Below the pieces are notes generated by a model. That model saw nothing but the letters and a program-made list of their open reading frames with translations, did no database searches and was not told the origin of the DNA. A stretch of 64,000 bases of DNA, taken from an uncultured Pelagibacteraceae bacterium (GTDB taxonomy: Bacteria; Pseudomonadota; Alphaproteobacteria; Pelagibacterales; Pelagibacteraceae). The translations under genes and the position numbers were made by a program. This document shows, in pieces, positions 31,017 to 42,367 of this stretch. Where the stretch lies: NCBI GenBank assembly GCA_902576765.1, contig CACGWH010000001.1, positions 39,395-103,394 on the forward strand, given 5' to 3'. Positions within the stretch are counted from its first letter, which is position 1; the number at the start of each line of letters is the position of its first letter.

Positions 31017-32174
31017 TTAAATTGAATTAAATTTCAAATCTATAGTAGTTCCTTGGTTTTCCTCACTATTAATAATCATTTCGCCTCTATGTTGAGAAAC
31101 AAGATGTTTAACAATAGCTAGTCCTAACCCTGTTCCACCAACACTCCGACTTTTACTAGGATCAACAGTGAAAAATCTTTCAGTGATTCTATGAATAAAT
31201 TCCTTGGGAATTCCTATTCCTTGATCTGATATAGAGACAATATTTAAATCACCCTCTTTTTTAGTGGCAATTTTAATTTCTTTACCCTTCTCACTATATT
31301 TAATTGAATTATCAATAAGGTTAGTAAAAATTTCTATTAATTTATCCCGATCACCAATAATTTTGAAATTCTCAGTTTTTTGCAGATTTAAATTGATGTT
31401 ATTTTTTTTAACAATGTTTTCATAAGTCTTAATCACGTAACTAAGCACTTCTATTAAATCTATTTCGTGTGTAGGCCTTATGTGTTCTTGCAGCTCAATT
31501 TTCGATAGAGATAACAAATCTCTTATTAGATTTTCCATTCTTTCAGATTGAGAGCTCATTACTGGTAATAAATTAGTAACTTCAGAGTTTTTTTTTAAAT
31601 CTGAATTATTTTCAAATGTCTCAAGTCCCATCTTAATAGATTGCAATGGGGTTCTAAGTTCGTGGGAAACATTTGCAACAAAGTCTGATTTTAATTGTTG
31701 AAATTTGTAAAATTCAGTTAAATCTCTCATAAAAAGTAAGCAAGATGGCTCATCAAAGAATAAATTACTGTTATCTTGGTAAATTGTTACATTCATTCTA
31801 AGAACTGAAGGGTTTCGTAGCTCTATTTCAAGATCATTAGAATTTTCTCCATTGAAAGCTTTCTCAATTGAACTTAACAAGTCAGGATTTCTTAAAAAAC
31901 CACTTATATTTTCATTCAACTTTGTTTGAAATCTTTTACTGGCTGAACTATTGCTAAATATTATTTCCTTAGATTTGTTTAAAATTATAATTCCCTCTGG
32001 AATGTAATTTAAAAGATTATAAATAGTTTCTCTATATTTCTTACTTTCATCTTCATTTAACTTTTTATCTTCAATTTTAACTTCAGTATTAATACCTAAA
32101 ACTCTTTCTTTTTTTAAAAGAAAAAATAACAAAATAGCTATTATGATTATCAATACAAATGTTAAAAGTTCCAT
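31017..32174 (-). CDS. phoR: phosphate regulon sensor histidine kinase PhoR
   Basis: H-box FVANVSHELRTPLQSIKMGLE, G-box VGGTGLGLAIVKHLV; adjacent to pstS. Confidence 0.93.
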   Translation of the reverse strand: MELLTFVLIIIIAILLFFLLKKERVLGINTEVKIEDKKLNEDESKKYRETIYNLLNYIPEGIIILNKSKEIIFSNSSASKRFQTKLNENISGFLRNPDLLSSIEKAFNGENSNDLEIELRNPSVLRMNVTIYQDNSNLFFDEPSCLLFMRDLTEFYKFQQLKSDFVANVSHELRTPLQSIKMGLETFENNSDLKKNSEVTNLLPVMSSQSERMENLIRDLLSLSKIELQEHIRPTHEIDLIEVLSYVIKTYENIVKKNNINLNLQKTENFKIIGDRDKLIEIFTNLIDNSIKYSEKGKEIKIATKKEGDLNIVSISDQGIGIPKEFIHRITERFFTVDPSKSRSVGGTGLGLAIVKHLVSQHRGEMIINSEENQGTTIDLKFNSI

Positions 32175-32195
32175 AAACTATTATCTCATTTAAAT

Positions 32196-32212
32196 GTTAC
32201 AGATTTGTTAAA
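32196..32212 (-). promoter_or_regulatory. putative Pho box upstream of phoR
   Basis: Minus strand TTTAACAAATCTGTAAC: half-sites at an 11-nt period, then 10 nt, then GATAAT (32185-32180), with ATG only 5 nt after it. Confidence 0.65.
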
Positions 32213-32234
32213 TTTTAAAAGCAACTATTTCTAC

Positions 32235-32567
32235 TTAAAATGAGGCTAAAAAAGTAATAATTAATATCAATAAAACAACAAATACGGCAGCACTTGATAG
32301 ATCTTTAATCTTTTTGATTTCAGGATTTATATCAGTGGTAACTTTATCACACAGCTTTTCAACTGCAGTGTTCATTATTTCAAAAGCTAATAAAAGGAAA
32401 TACAATACAGATAATATAATCTTATAGTTTAAGTCTATATTTGATAAGAAAATATATGGAATTAAAAAAACACCTAATACCAACTCTAAAATAAAAGAAT
32501 TTTCTTTCGAGACGATCTTTAACCCATTCAAAGAATTGTTTAAATTGCTGTATAATTTTTTTATCAT
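32235..32567 (-). CDS. dgkA: diacylglycerol kinase (prokaryotic DgkA)
   Basis: AFEIMNTAVEKLCDKVTTDINPEIKKIKDLSSAAVFV. Confidence 0.93.
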   Translation of the reverse strand: MIKKLYSNLNNSLNGLKIVSKENSFILELVLGVFLIPYIFLSNIDLNYKIILSVLYFLLLAFEIMNTAVEKLCDKVTTDINPEIKKIKDLSSAAVFVVLLILIITFLASF

Positions 32568-33760
32568 TACTTTACTCTTCCATACACATCTTGGTATCTA
32601 ACAATATCAGTTTCTTTTAAAATCGAACCTACTTGTGCTTCAATTATTTTAACTGGTTTTTTATATGGGTTTTCTATTCTATGGATTGCACCTAATGGAA
32701 TAAAAATAGTTTCATCAGGTTTCATTGTGAAATATTTCTTATTTAAAGTAATTTTAGGTTTACCATGAGTAACTACCCAATGTTCAGCTCTATGATGATG
32801 TTTTTGAAGACTTAATATACCTTTTGGTTTTACATATAATTCTTTAATTAAAAATTCCTTACCATTAAATAGATTTACATAACTGCCCCAAGGTCTATGA
32901 AATACATTTTTCTTTTTAAAGTATTGTTTCTTATTCCTTCCATACATCTTACAAATTTCTTTCCAAGATCCTAGATCAGACCAAGGAATATCCAACTTGA
33001 TAGCATTTATATCTTTAGTTTTTTCTAATATTGCATAGTCAAAAGATTTAGCTGTTGCTTTAGTAAATGCTTGTTTGTTTAAATAATAAACATTATTTTT
33101 GTATTTTGCTTTTAATACCGCTTTGTTACAGTTTCGGTAAATATTTGGCTGGTATTTCTTGAAATTATTAATTATTGAATCTTTTCTCAAATAAAACATT
33201 CCAGAATTCCAGTAACCTTTTTTACTAATTATTTGTTTAGCTTTGGCCTGTTTGGGCTTTTCGATAAATTTAGTTACTTTAGTATTTTTTGTTAAAAAAT
33301 AACCAAATTCGCTTGAAGGCATTGTGGGTTTAATCCCAAAAATAAAGATATTATTATGAGTAAGTTTCTTTTGATTTTTTTTGATAGCTTTATTGAATAA
33401 ACCAACCTTCTCTATCAAATGATCAGCGGCCAAAAACATTAAAGGTTGTTCGTTTGGAATATCTTTTATTAAAGCAGTGCTTAAAATAGCTGGTGCTGTA
33501 TTTCTTTTAGCTGGTTCTAAAACTATCTTAAATTTTCTTATTTTGTGTTTCTTTAGATGTTGTTTAACTTGTCTTAAATATTTTGCATTAGTACTTATGA
33601 TTGGAGCATCAAATATCGATGCTTTCACTCTCTCAAGGGTTTTGCCTAATAAAGTCCAATTACCAAAATCTATAAACTGTTTAGCTTGATGTTTTTTGGC
33701 ATTAGGCCAAAGTCTTGTTCCTGCTCCACCACATAAGATGACTGGGCGAATTTTCATCAA
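32567..33760 (-). CDS. mannose-1-phosphate guanylyltransferase / mannose-6-phosphate isomerase-like
   Basis: [27 protein letters not shown]-terminal cupin [12 protein letters not shown]...[11 protein letters not shown]. Confidence 0.9.
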   Translation of the reverse strand: MMKIRPVILCGGAGTRLWPNAKKHQAKQFIDFGNWTLLGKTLERVKASIFDAPIISTNAKYLRQVKQHLKKHKIRKFKIVLEPAKRNTAPAILSTALIKDIPNEQPLMFLAADHLIEKVGLFNKAIKKNQKKLTHNNIFIFGIKPTMPSSEFGYFLTKNTKVTKFIEKPKQAKAKQIISKKGYWNSGMFYLRKDSIINNFKKYQPNIYRNCNKAVLKAKYKNNVYYLNKQAFTKATAKSFDYAILEKTKDINAIKLDIPWSDLGSWKEICKMYGRNKKQYFKKKNVFHRPWGSYVNLFNGKEFLIKELYVKPKGILSLQKHHHRAEHWVVTHGKPKITLNKKYFTMKPDETIFIPLGAIHRIENPYKKPVKIIEAQVGSILKETDIVRYQDVYGRVK

Positions 33761-35475
33761 ATTTTTGAATAATCCTTAACTTCTTTTTTCTTACCAGGAT
33801 GTGTAGGTGCTCCTAAATAGGCAGGTCCAACTGTTTGCGCATATTTCCAAAGTGTTCCTGATCCAAAATCAGATTTTCTAGCCTTCCATTTTCTTCTTCT
33901 TGAAGCTAATTGTGTTCTTGTTAATCGAACATTAATTGTTCCTTTTTTAGCATCAATATCAATAACATCTCCATTTCGTAAAAGAGCTAATGGTCCACCT
34001 AAAGCTGCTTCTGGTCCAACGTGACCTACACAAAATCCTCGTGTAGCTCCTGAGAACCTTCCATCAGTAATTAAAGCAACTTTCTCTCCTTTACCTTGAC
34101 CATAAATTGCACCCGTTGTTGAAAGCATTTCTCTCATACCTGGTCCCCCTACTGGTCCTTCATATCTAATAATGATTACATCACCATCTTTATATTTTCT
34201 ACTTTGAACAGCTTTCATTGCGCTTTCTTCATTATCAAAACATCTTGCTTTTCCAGTAAATTGTAATTTCTTTAACCCTGCAATTTTTACGATTGCACCT
34301 TCAGGAGCTAAATTGCCTTTTAATCCTACAACACCACCATCAGGTGATAAGGGTCTATTATAAGCTCTTAAAACTTTTTGTTTTGGATTAAACTTAATTC
34401 CCTTTAAATTTTCTTTCATTGTTTTACCTGTAACTGTCATACAATCACCATGAATATAACCACCATCATATAAAGTTTTTAATAACATTGGTACACCACC
34501 AGCTAACCACATATCTTTTGCAACATATTTTCCACCTGGCTTTAAATCAGCAAGATAAGGTGTTTTTTTAAATATTTTTGCAACATCCATTAAATCAAAT
34601 TTAATTCCTGCTTCATTTGCAATAGCTGGTAAATGTAATGCTGCATTAGTTGAACCACCAGTTGCAGCAACAATTGTTGCAGCATTTTCTAAAGCTTTTC
34701 TTGTTACAATGTCTCTTGGTTTAATTTTTTTAGCTAATAATTCCATTACCATTCTTCCACTTGCTTTTGCATACTTGTCTCTTTCTTCATACGGAGCAGG
34801 TGTTCCTGCTGAATAAGGTAATGCTAAACCAATTGCTTCTGATACACATGCCATAGTGTTAGCTGTAAATTGACCACCGCAAGCTCCAGCTGTAGGACAT
34901 GCAACTAATTCTAATTTTCTCAATTCTTTTGCTGACATTTGACCAGATGAATGTTTTCCAACAGCTTCAAAAACATCTACAACTGTCACGTCTTTGCCTT
35001 TGTACGTACCTGGTAGAATGGATCCTCCATAAATAAATACACTTGGTACGTTTAATCTTACCATTGACATCATTAAACCTGGTAAAGATTTATCACAACC
35101 TGCGATACCTACTAACGCATCATAACAATGACCTCTTACAGTCAATTCGGCACTATCTGCAATTACTTCTCTTGAGATTAATGAGGATTTCATTCCTTCA
35201 TGTCCCATTGCAATACCATCAGTCACAGTAATAGTACAAAATTCTCTAGGAGTTCCTCCTGAAGCTCTTACACCTTTTTTAACCGACTGAGCTTGTCTCA
35301 TTAAAGCTATGTTACAAGGAGCAGCTTCATTCCATGTCGATACAACTCCTATAAATGGTTTAGATACATCCTTTTCTGTCTCACCCATTGCATAATAAAA
35401 AGATCTATGGGGAGCTCTATCAGGACCTAAGGATGTGTGTCTACTTGGTAATTTTTTTTTATTAAATTTCCGCAT
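33757..35475 (-). CDS. ilvD: dihydroxy-acid dehydratase
   Basis: [64 protein letters not shown]. Confidence 0.97.
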   Translation of the reverse strand: MRKFNKKKLPSRHTSLGPDRAPHRSFYYAMGETEKDVSKPFIGVVSTWNEAAPCNIALMRQAQSVKKGVRASGGTPREFCTITVTDGIAMGHEGMKSSLISREVIADSAELTVRGHCYDALVGIAGCDKSLPGLMMSMVRLNVPSVFIYGGSILPGTYKGKDVTVVDVFEAVGKHSSGQMSAKELRKLELVACPTAGACGGQFTANTMACVSEAIGLALPYSAGTPAPYEERDKYAKASGRMVMELLAKKIKPRDIVTRKALENAATIVAATGGSTNAALHLPAIANEAGIKFDLMDVAKIFKKTPYLADLKPGGKYVAKDMWLAGGVPMLLKTLYDGGYIHGDCMTVTGKTMKENLKGIKFNPKQKVLRAYNRPLSPDGGVVGLKGNLAPEGAIVKIAGLKKLQFTGKARCFDNEESAMKAVQSRKYKDGDVIIIRYEGPVGGPGMREMLSTTGAIYGQGKGEKVALITDGRFSGATRGFCVGHVGPEAALGGPLALLRNGDVIDIDAKKGTINVRLTRTQLASRRRKWKARKSDFGSGTLWKYAQTVGPAYLGAPTHPGKKKEVKDYSKI

Positions 35476-38102
35476 TATAAACTTTCAATTGTTAAAGATA
35501 TTTTTTTGATATCATCTTTTAAGTTACTATAGTTAGTTTTTTCCTGTTCAACAATATTTTTTGGTGCCCTATCTACAAATCCTTTATTAGATAATCGTTG
35601 TGAAATCTTAACCATTTCTTCTTGATATTTATTTTGTCTTTTTAGTAAATTTTGTTTAATTAGATTTAGATCAACATTTTCATCAAAATATACTTTGAAA
35701 ATATCACCTGAAATGACCAATGTAGCAGAGGGTTTATCTTGATCTTTGTCATAAAAGTTGTTGATACGACCAAGCTTTTTTAGAACTATCTCGTTGTTAT
35801 TCATCAAAGATTTATTTTTTTTTGCTATTTTATTAATGGATACATCAACAAATGAGCCTGGACTTACATTTAATTCATTTTTAAATGACCTTAATTCTGA
35901 AATAATATTTATTATTTTTTCTACATCTTTTTGAGACTGATCTTTTTTGACTTTGCCCTTAGGCCAGTTTTTATACATTAAAAAATTCTTGTTTGATTTA
36001 TCAAACTTATTCTTAAGCCATATCTCCTCAGTAACGAATGGAATAAATGGGTGAAGCATTATTAATATTTGTTTGAAAATGTAAGCAGATACCTCTTTTA
36101 CTTCTTTTTGAGCTTTTTTATCATCAGAATAAAGAATTGTTTTAGAAAGCTCGATATACCAATCACAATATGAGTGCCAAGCAAATTGGTAGGCATTCTT
36201 AGCAGCCTCATCAAATCTATAATCTTCAATATTTTTTTGAATTTTGTTCTTAATATCCATTAATTCAGAGTATATCCATTTATTTATATTTAACGTTACT
36301 TTTGGAGCCTTATCTGTTTTTTTAAAATCGCATTTATTTGTAATTAAGAAATTATTAGCATTCCATAATTTATTTAAAAAATTTCTATATCCTTTAACTC
36401 TTTCCTCAGAAAGCTTCACATCTGTTCCTGGGGAGGCCATTGAAAGTAAAGTGAATCTTAGTGCATCTGCACTATATTTTTCAATTAGATCTAACGGATC
36501 AATAACATTCCCTTTTGACTTGGACATTTTTTGCCCTTTTTCATCTCTGACCAAAGCATGTACATAAATATCTTTAAAAGGTTCTTTATTTAAAAATTCC
36601 ATTCCAAACATCATCATTCTAGCAACCCAAAAAAAGATAATATCAAAACCTGTAACTAAAACTGTTGTAGGATAAAATTTTTTAACGAAGTCTTTTTTAT
36701 CAGGCCAACCCAATGTTGCAAAAGGCCATAAACCAGATGAAAACCATGTATCTAAAACATCTGGATCTCTAGTTAATTTAACATCTTTTTTATAATATTT
36801 TTTAGCTTGTTTAATTGCTTCCTTTTCATTTATTGCTACAAATATTTTTTTATCAGGTCCGTACCATGCCGGAATTTGATGACCCCACCATAACTGTCTA
36901 GAGACACACCAGGGTTCAATATTATTCATCCATTGAAAATATGTCTTAGACCAATTAGTTGGAAAAAAGTTTGTTTTTTTTGACTTAACTATTTTTTTTG
37001 CTTTTACGGCTAATTTTTTTGCATCAACAAACCATTGTTCAGTTAAAAAAGGTTCTATAACTGAGTTAGATCTATCACCATAAGGAACTTTATTTTTTAT
37101 ATTTTCTTCTTTAACGAAGAAATCTTTTTCTTTAAGTTCATTTAATAATTTTTTTCGTGCCTCAAACCTGTCTAAACCAATATAATCTTTTGGGGCATTG
37201 TCATTTATTTTTCCCTCTTCAGTGAAAATATTTATAATTTCGAGTTTATTTCTTTGACCTACATCATAGTCATTAAAATCATGGGCAGGAGTTATCTTTA
37301 AAGCTCCTGTCCCTTGTTCTGGATCAGCATAATTATCCTTAATGATTTTTATTTTTCTACCCACAATTGGTATTGTGACAGTTTTGCCCACATGACCTTT
37401 GTATCTACTATCTTTTGGATTAACTGCAATTGCAGTATCTCCTAGCATTGTTTCAGGCCTTGTTGTGGCAATTGTAATAAATTCAGAGGAATTTTCGATT
37501 GGATATCTAATATAATAAATTTTGGATTTCATCTCCCTTTGATCAACTTCTAGATCTGAAATGGCTGTTTTAAGAACAGTATCCCAATTTACTAATTTTT
37601 CTGCCTTATAGATCAATTTCTTTTTATGTAATTCGACAAAAACTTTAATTACAGACTTAGATAAATTTTCATCCATTGTGAATGCATTTCTTGACCAATC
37701 ACATGAACAACCGAGTTTTTTTAGTTGATTAATAATTATGTCACCATACTGGTCTTTCCATTCCCATACTTTCTGAATAAATTTTTCTCGTCCTAATGTA
37801 TTTTTGTTTAAATTTTCTTTTTCAAGTTTTCTCTCTACAAGTGCTTGGGTAGCGATTCCTGCATGATCTGTTCCTGGTTGCCATAAAGTTTCATAATTAT
37901 TCATTCTATAATATCGAACTAATAAATCTTGGATTGAATTGTTTAAAGCATGTCCCATATGCAAACTACCAGTTACATTAGGTGGTGGAATAACTATAGA
38001 AAACTTTTTTGAATTCTTTTGTGGTTTGAATAATTTGTTTTTTTCCCAATAAGCATAAATTTTATCTTCTACTTTAGAATGTATATATTTATCGCTTATC
38101 AT
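35475..38102 (-). CDS. valS: valyl-tRNA synthetase
   Basis: [37 protein letters not shown]. Confidence 0.98.
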   Translation of the reverse strand: MISDKYIHSKVEDKIYAYWEKNKLFKPQKNSKKFSIVIPPPNVTGSLHMGHALNNSIQDLLVRYYRMNNYETLWQPGTDHAGIATQALVERKLEKENLNKNTLGREKFIQKVWEWKDQYGDIIINQLKKLGCSCDWSRNAFTMDENLSKSVIKVFVELHKKKLIYKAEKLVNWDTVLKTAISDLEVDQREMKSKIYYIRYPIENSSEFITIATTRPETMLGDTAIAVNPKDSRYKGHVGKTVTIPIVGRKIKIIKDNYADPEQGTGALKITPAHDFNDYDVGQRNKLEIINIFTEEGKINDNAPKDYIGLDRFEARKKLLNELKEKDFFVKEENIKNKVPYGDRSNSVIEPFLTEQWFVDAKKLAVKAKKIVKSKKTNFFPTNWSKTYFQWMNNIEPWCVSRQLWWGHQIPAWYGPDKKIFVAINEKEAIKQAKKYYKKDVKLTRDPDVLDTWFSSGLWPFATLGWPDKKDFVKKFYPTTVLVTGFDIIFFWVARMMMFGMEFLNKEPFKDIYVHALVRDEKGQKMSKSKGNVIDPLDLIEKYSADALRFTLLSMASPGTDVKLSEERVKGYRNFLNKLWNANNFLITNKCDFKKTDKAPKVTLNINKWIYSELMDIKNKIQKNIEDYRFDEAAKNAYQFAWHSYCDWYIELSKTILYSDDKKAQKEVKEVSAYIFKQILIMLHPFIPFVTEEIWLKNKFDKSNKNFLMYKNWPKGKVKKDQSQKDVEKIINIISELRSFKNELNVSPGSFVDVSINKIAKKNKSLMNNNEIVLKKLGRINNFYDKDQDKPSATLVISGDIFKVYFDENVDLNLIKQNLLKRQNKYQEEMVKISQRLSNKGFVDRAPKNIVEQEKTNYSNLKDDIKKISLTIESL

Positions 38103-38222
38103 GGGTGTAAATAGTTTATAATTTAATAATCTAAATTAACAATAATCAAATTGGAACGTTATTTAATAGACTAATTGTTATAATTTTATATAAAACCCTT
38201 GTAGCTATCATCTAAAACATTG

Positions 38223-38296
38223 GGCAACGTGGCGGAATGGTTACGCAGAGGATTGCAAATCCTTGTATCCCGGTTCGATTCCGGGCGTTGCCTCCA
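38223..38296 (+). tRNA. tRNA-Cys (GCA), CCA encoded
   Basis: Acceptor GGCAACG/CGTTGCC, anticodon loop around GCA, T-loop GGTTCGATTCC, terminal CCA. Confidence 0.96.
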
Positions 38297-38346
38297 AAAA
38301 AAATCTTGTTTTAGTTAAAAAAGAAAGTAAGTTGAGATTTTTACAT

Positions 38347-38422
38347 TCCTCGGTAGCTCAGTTGGTAGAGCAGTTGACTGTTAATCAATTGGTCGCAGGT
38401 TCGAGTCCTGCCCGAGGAGCCA
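38347..38422 (+). tRNA. tRNA-Asn (GTT), CCA encoded
   Basis: Acceptor TCCTCGG/CCGAGGA, GTAGCTCAGTTGGTAGAGC D-arm, CTGTTAA anticodon loop, GGTTCGAGTCC, CCA. Confidence 0.97.
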
Positions 38423-38424
38423 AA

Positions 38425-38796
38425 TTACACAACTTTAGAAATATTATTATTTGGTACCTGTAGTGACTTGTTAAATTTCAATTTTTGATCGGCATTTAGT
38501 TCAGAATATAATTTAACTAAAAAGTTATAATTAACATTCATATGCCCCTCTTGCGATTTTTCCAAATTTATAAGATATTCTGAAAAATCTTCAAAAAAAT
38601 AATTAATTGGTACTTTTAAATAATTAGAAAGCTGTAATAATCTTATCGAACTTACTCCATTAGTACCTTTTTCGTATTTTTGTATTTGTTGAAATGTAAC
38701 GTTGATTGCTTTTGCTACTTTTGTTTGAGTTAAACCTAGCGCTAACCTTCGTAGCTTAAGCTTATTGCCAAGATGCTTATTAAAATTATCTTCCAT
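38425..38796 (-). CDS. XRE-family helix-turn-helix regulator
   Basis: GNKLKLRRLALGLTQTKVAKAINVTFQQIQKYEKGTNGVSSIRLLQLSNYLKVPINYFFE; resembles alphaproteobacterial PraR/PhrR-like HTH proteins. Confidence 0.9.
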   Translation of the reverse strand: MEDNFNKHLGNKLKLRRLALGLTQTKVAKAINVTFQQIQKYEKGTNGVSSIRLLQLSNYLKVPINYFFEDFSEYLINLEKSQEGHMNVNYNFLVKLYSELNADQKLKFNKSLQVPNNNISKVV

Positions 38797-38959
38797 TAAG
38801 ACCCCTCTTAATTTTTATAAAAAACTTATTCAACTAGTTTTTAATACCTACTGCAACTATAAATTTTTTTATTTTTGAGGAAAAAACCAGTTAATCGATA
38901 AATCTGTCAAGCTTAAGTTAAGCCATTTTTTAAGAAATTTTGCTTGATATTACTGTAGA

Positions 38960-39694
38960 CTATAGTATCTGGCTCAGGAAAAGTTTGGTCCTATCGCTCT
39001 TTGGATTAGCAAAAAATTCCTTTGTATCTGCTTTTTCTACAATCATACCTTCGTCCATAAATATCATTTGGTCAGCTACTTCTTTAGCAAATCCCATTTC
39101 ATGCGTAACTACAATCATAGTCATTCCTTGTTTTGCTAAATTTACCATTACATCAAGTACTTCTTTAATCATTTCAGGATCTAAAGCCGAAGTTGGTTCG
39201 TCAAAAAGCATTATTTTTGGCTCCATACATAAAGCCCTTGCAATTGCTGCTCTTTGCTGTTGTCCACCAGATAATTGACCAGGATATTTTTGTGCTTGAT
39301 CAAGTATTTGCACTCTTTCTAAGTGTTTTAATGCAAGTTCTTCAGCATCTTTTTTAGGCATTTTTTTTACCCATATAGGAGCTAAAGTACAATTATCTAA
39401 AATAGATAAATGAGGAAACAAATTAAACTGTTGGAACACCATTCCAACTTCTGCTCTTATTTGTTCAATATTTTTTGTATCTTCTGTTAGCTCTGTACCA
39501 TCTACAACAATATTTCCTTCTTGATGTTCTTCTAATCTATTAATACATCTAATTAAAGTTGATTTACCTGAACCAGACGGACCACATACAACAATTTTTT
39601 GTTTTGGTTTAACTTCTAAATTAATTCCTTTTAAAACTTGAAAATCACCGAACCATTTATTCATGTTGTTTATTTGGATGATATTTTCAGACAT
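38960..39694 (-). CDS. aapP: amino-acid ABC transporter ATP-binding protein
   Basis: [58 protein letters not shown]. Confidence 0.93.
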   Translation of the reverse strand: MSENIIQINNMNKWFGDFQVLKGINLEVKPKQKIVVCGPSGSGKSTLIRCINRLEEHQEGNIVVDGTELTEDTKNIEQIRAEVGMVFQQFNLFPHLSILDNCTLAPIWVKKMPKKDAEELALKHLERVQILDQAQKYPGQLSGGQQQRAAIARALCMEPKIMLFDEPTSALDPEMIKEVLDVMVNLAKQGMTMIVVTHEMGFAKEVADQMIFMDEGMIVEKADTKEFFANPKSDRTKLFLSQIL

Positions 39695-39698
39695 ATTT

Positions 39699-40982
39699 TT
39701 ATCTATCAGTTTTATATTTAATTTCTAAATTATAACTATATTTACTCATTGCATAACAAATAATCCAGAAAATTATTGCAGCAAAAACGTAACCTTCCAT
39801 GGCAAATCCTAACCATTCAGGGTTAGTTTTAGCTAGATTTAACATTCCAACTATTTCTAAAAGTCCAACTACAAATATTAATGGAGTATCTTTGACTAAA
39901 GCAAGAAATGTGTTTGCAATACCTGGAATAACTAATTTTAATGCTTGAGGTAAAATTACAAATATATGCATTTTCCAATATCCCATTCCTAAAGACTTAG
40001 CAGCCTCATACTGTCCTCTTGGCAATGCTTGCAACCCTCCTCTGATAACTTCAGCTACATATGCTGCTTCAAATAAAGATATAGCGATTATACATCTAAC
40101 TAATTTATCTATAAAAAAATCTGCTGGTAAAAACATTGGAAACATTACAGCTGACATAAATAAAACTGTAATTAATGGAACACCTCTCCAAAATTCAATA
40201 AAACCAATTGATATATATCTTATCAATGGGAAATCTGATCTTCTACCTAAAGCAAAAGCCATTCCAATCGGAAAACAAAAAATTAAGCAGAAAAAAGAAA
40301 TAATAAAAGTTAAAGACAATCCACCCCATGCACCTGTTTCAACCCAATTTAAACCATCTAATTTTCCTAATTCTATTGTTTCCTCAAAAAAGAGAAAATA
40401 TTTCAACAAGATATAAAGGAACAAAGGAACAATTAAAAAATAATAGAATTTAAACTTATTAGGTATAAAAAATCCAATAATTATGGATACAATTGCTGCA
40501 ATAATTCCATAGGAAAAATCAAAAAATACTGGACCTCCTGAAATAAAGAAAAATATAAACAAAAATGCAATTAAAGGATAAATTACAACATAATAGAGTG
40601 TTAAATATTTTTTAAACTTATCAGTTGCAAAATATCCAACCGATCCAAGTAATGCTAGTGCAATAAATGAAAGATTTATTCTCCATTGTTCAGCATTTGG
40701 ATACATTCCGTACATAAATCTTCTCATCCAAACTTTTATATAAGTCCAACAAGCTCCTGATCCTGAACATACATCTTTGCTATCACCAGCAAAACTAGCT
40801 TCAATAAAAAACCAATTTAAAATTGGCGGTATCGATTTAATAACTATAAAAATAATTAATAAAGACAGTATCGCGTTAAAATTATTAGTATTTATATGTT
40901 TATTTAATAAATCTAGTTTTTTGATACCACTGTATTCAATTCTTATAAAATAAAGTCCTATGAAACCTAATATTAAAGGCAT
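39699..40982 (-). CDS. aapM: general L-amino-acid ABC transporter permease AapM (in-frame part)
   Basis: [64 protein letters not shown]. Probable native start at 41142 separated by a frameshift (see next feature and finding). Confidence 0.92.
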   Translation of the reverse strand: MPLILGFIGLYFIRIEYSGIKKLDLLNKHINTNNFNAILSLLIIFIVIKSIPPILNWFFIEASFAGDSKDVCSGSGACWTYIKVWMRRFMYGMYPNAEQWRINLSFIALALLGSVGYFATDKFKKYLTLYYVVIYPLIAFLFIFFFISGGPVFFDFSYGIIAAIVSIIIGFFIPNKFKFYYFLIVPLFLYILLKYFLFFEETIELGKLDGLNWVETGAWGGLSLTFIISFFCLIFCFPIGMAFALGRRSDFPLIRYISIGFIEFWRGVPLITVLFMSAVMFPMFLPADFFIDKLVRCIIAISLFEAAYVAEVIRGGLQALPRGQYEAAKSLGMGYWKMHIFVILPQALKLVIPGIANTFLALVKDTPLIFVVGLLEIVGMLNLAKTNPEWLGFAMEGYVFAAIIFWIICYAMSKYSYNLEIKYKTDR

Positions 40983-41025
40983 TATAAAACTTAAGAAATT
41001 AGGTAAAAAACCAATAAAATTTACT

Positions 41026-41142
41026 TTAAAAAAATGAATTTAAAAATACATCTAAAATACTTATAAAAAATAAAAAAGAACCTAGATATAAAAAGGTATT
41101 TAAATTTGATTTATCAGGTTTTAAAAAGTTAATTTTATTCAT
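41026..41142 (-). other. out-of-frame 5' segment of aapM: 38-codon ORF ending at a T7 homopolymer
   Basis: Minus strand ATG at 41142 in TAATG overlap with aapQ stop: MNKINFLKPDKSNLNTFLYLGSFLFFISILDVFLNSFF*; removing one T from the 7-T run (plus A7 41028-41034) reads on as ...[31 protein letters not shown]. Confidence 0.75.
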
Positions 41143-42293
41143 TATTTTTCCTGGATAGCAATTTTTTTGTTATACCAATTCATCAAGATTGAAATTGAAA
41201 TACTTAAACTTAAATATGTGAACATTGTAATAGATACAATCTCAATAGCTTTACCAGTTTGCATCAAGGCGGTACCAGCAAAAACTAAAACTAAATCAGG
41301 ATATGCTATAGCAGCAGCTAGAGAGGAATTTTTTGTTAAATTTAAATATTGATTAGTTGTTGGTGGAATTATAATTCTCAATGCTTGTGGCATTATCACT
41401 AGTTTTAAAACTTGATTAGGTGTCAATCCGATTGAAGCTGCAGCTTCTTTTTGACCTTTACCTACCCCTTGTATTCCTGCTCTAACACATTCAGCAATAA
41501 ATGTTGCTGTATAAAGTGATAGAGATAAAGTTAAAGCGATTAATTCTGGTGGTAAACTTAACCCGCCATCATAAACAAATGAAGTAGCAGCCAACTGTTT
41601 TAATTTAGGAATTTCAAAAGATAAACTTACACCTCCAATTAAAAAACTCAGAAGAGGTAAAATAAAAATTAATCCGATTGCAATTAAAAAAACAGGAATT
41701 TGTTTACCCTGCGTTTCTTGCAATTTTTTTGCCTGAAATCTAATTACAATAATTGCAATTATTGCTGCAACTATTGAGTAAAAGAAAATATTAAAATTTT
41801 CCCAAATAAAAGCAGGAACATATAGACCTTTGATCGTTAAAAAAAATACACCAAAAATTGCTTCAGCATCTTGAGGTAATGGAAGAGCTCTTAATGCTGC
41901 AAAATACCAAAAAAATATTTGTAGAAGAAGTGGTATATTTCTAAAAAATTCTACATAATAAGCTGCAAATTTATTTATTAAATAATTTGGAGATAATCTT
42001 GCTACTCCAACAATAACACCAATTATTGTTGCTATTATAATTCCAATAACAGAAACAAGTATGGTATTTAGTAAACCTACCAAATAAGCTCTAAAATATG
42101 AGTGAGAACCGTCATACTCAATTAAAGAAAACTGAACATCAAAAGATGATTCTTGAGATAAAAAACCGTAACCAAAATCAATACCTCTATTTTCCATATT
42201 GATTTGAGCGTTATAGGTAAAGAAACCAAAAATTAGTACTACAGCGATTACTGTAATTAATTGAGGACCCAAGTCTTTTAATTTAAAGTTCAC
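41142..42293 (-). CDS. aapQ: general L-amino-acid ABC transporter permease AapQ
   Basis: NTILVSVIGIIIATIIGVIVGVARLSPN; EFFRNIPLLLQIFFWYFA; AECVRAGIQGVGKGQKEAAASIGL. Confidence 0.93.
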   Translation of the reverse strand: MNFKLKDLGPQLITVIAVVLIFGFFTYNAQINMENRGIDFGYGFLSQESSFDVQFSLIEYDGSHSYFRAYLVGLLNTILVSVIGIIIATIIGVIVGVARLSPNYLINKFAAYYVEFFRNIPLLLQIFFWYFAALRALPLPQDAEAIFGVFFLTIKGLYVPAFIWENFNIFFYSIVAAIIAIIVIRFQAKKLQETQGKQIPVFLIAIGLIFILPLLSFLIGGVSLSFEIPKLKQLAATSFVYDGGLSLPPELIALTLSLSLYTATFIAECVRAGIQGVGKGQKEAAASIGLTPNQVLKLVIMPQALRIIIPPTTNQYLNLTKNSSLAAAIAYPDLVLVFAGTALMQTGKAIEIVSITMFTYLSLSISISILMNWYNKKIAIQEK

Positions 42294-42316
42294 GATGAGA
42301 TAATATATTGGTTTAT

Positions 42317-42348
42317 AAAAAAAAGGGCTAGAAAAATCTAGCCCTTTT
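42317..42348 (-). terminator. intrinsic terminator/attenuator between aapJ and aapQ
   Basis: Minus strand AAAAGGGCTAGA-TTTT-TCTAGCCCTTTTTTTT: 8-bp perfect stem GGGCTAGA/TCTAGCCC, 4-nt loop, T8; about 20 nt after the aapJ stop. Confidence 0.88.
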
Positions 42349-42367
42349 AAATTGTTTTAAACTACAA

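Noticed and set aside
36244-36567. 107-aa plus ORF antisense to valS
   Set aside because: Opposite conserved valS; no independent support.
38263-38463. 66-aa plus ORF spanning the tRNA-Cys/tRNA-Asn region
   Set aside because: Translation of tRNA genes (contains VAQLVEQLTVNQLVAGSSPARG typical of translated tRNA); not a gene.
38940-39278. 112-aa plus ORF antisense to aapP
   Set aside because: Opposite conserved ABC ATPase; translation is Ser/Ile-rich, typical of shadow ORFs.
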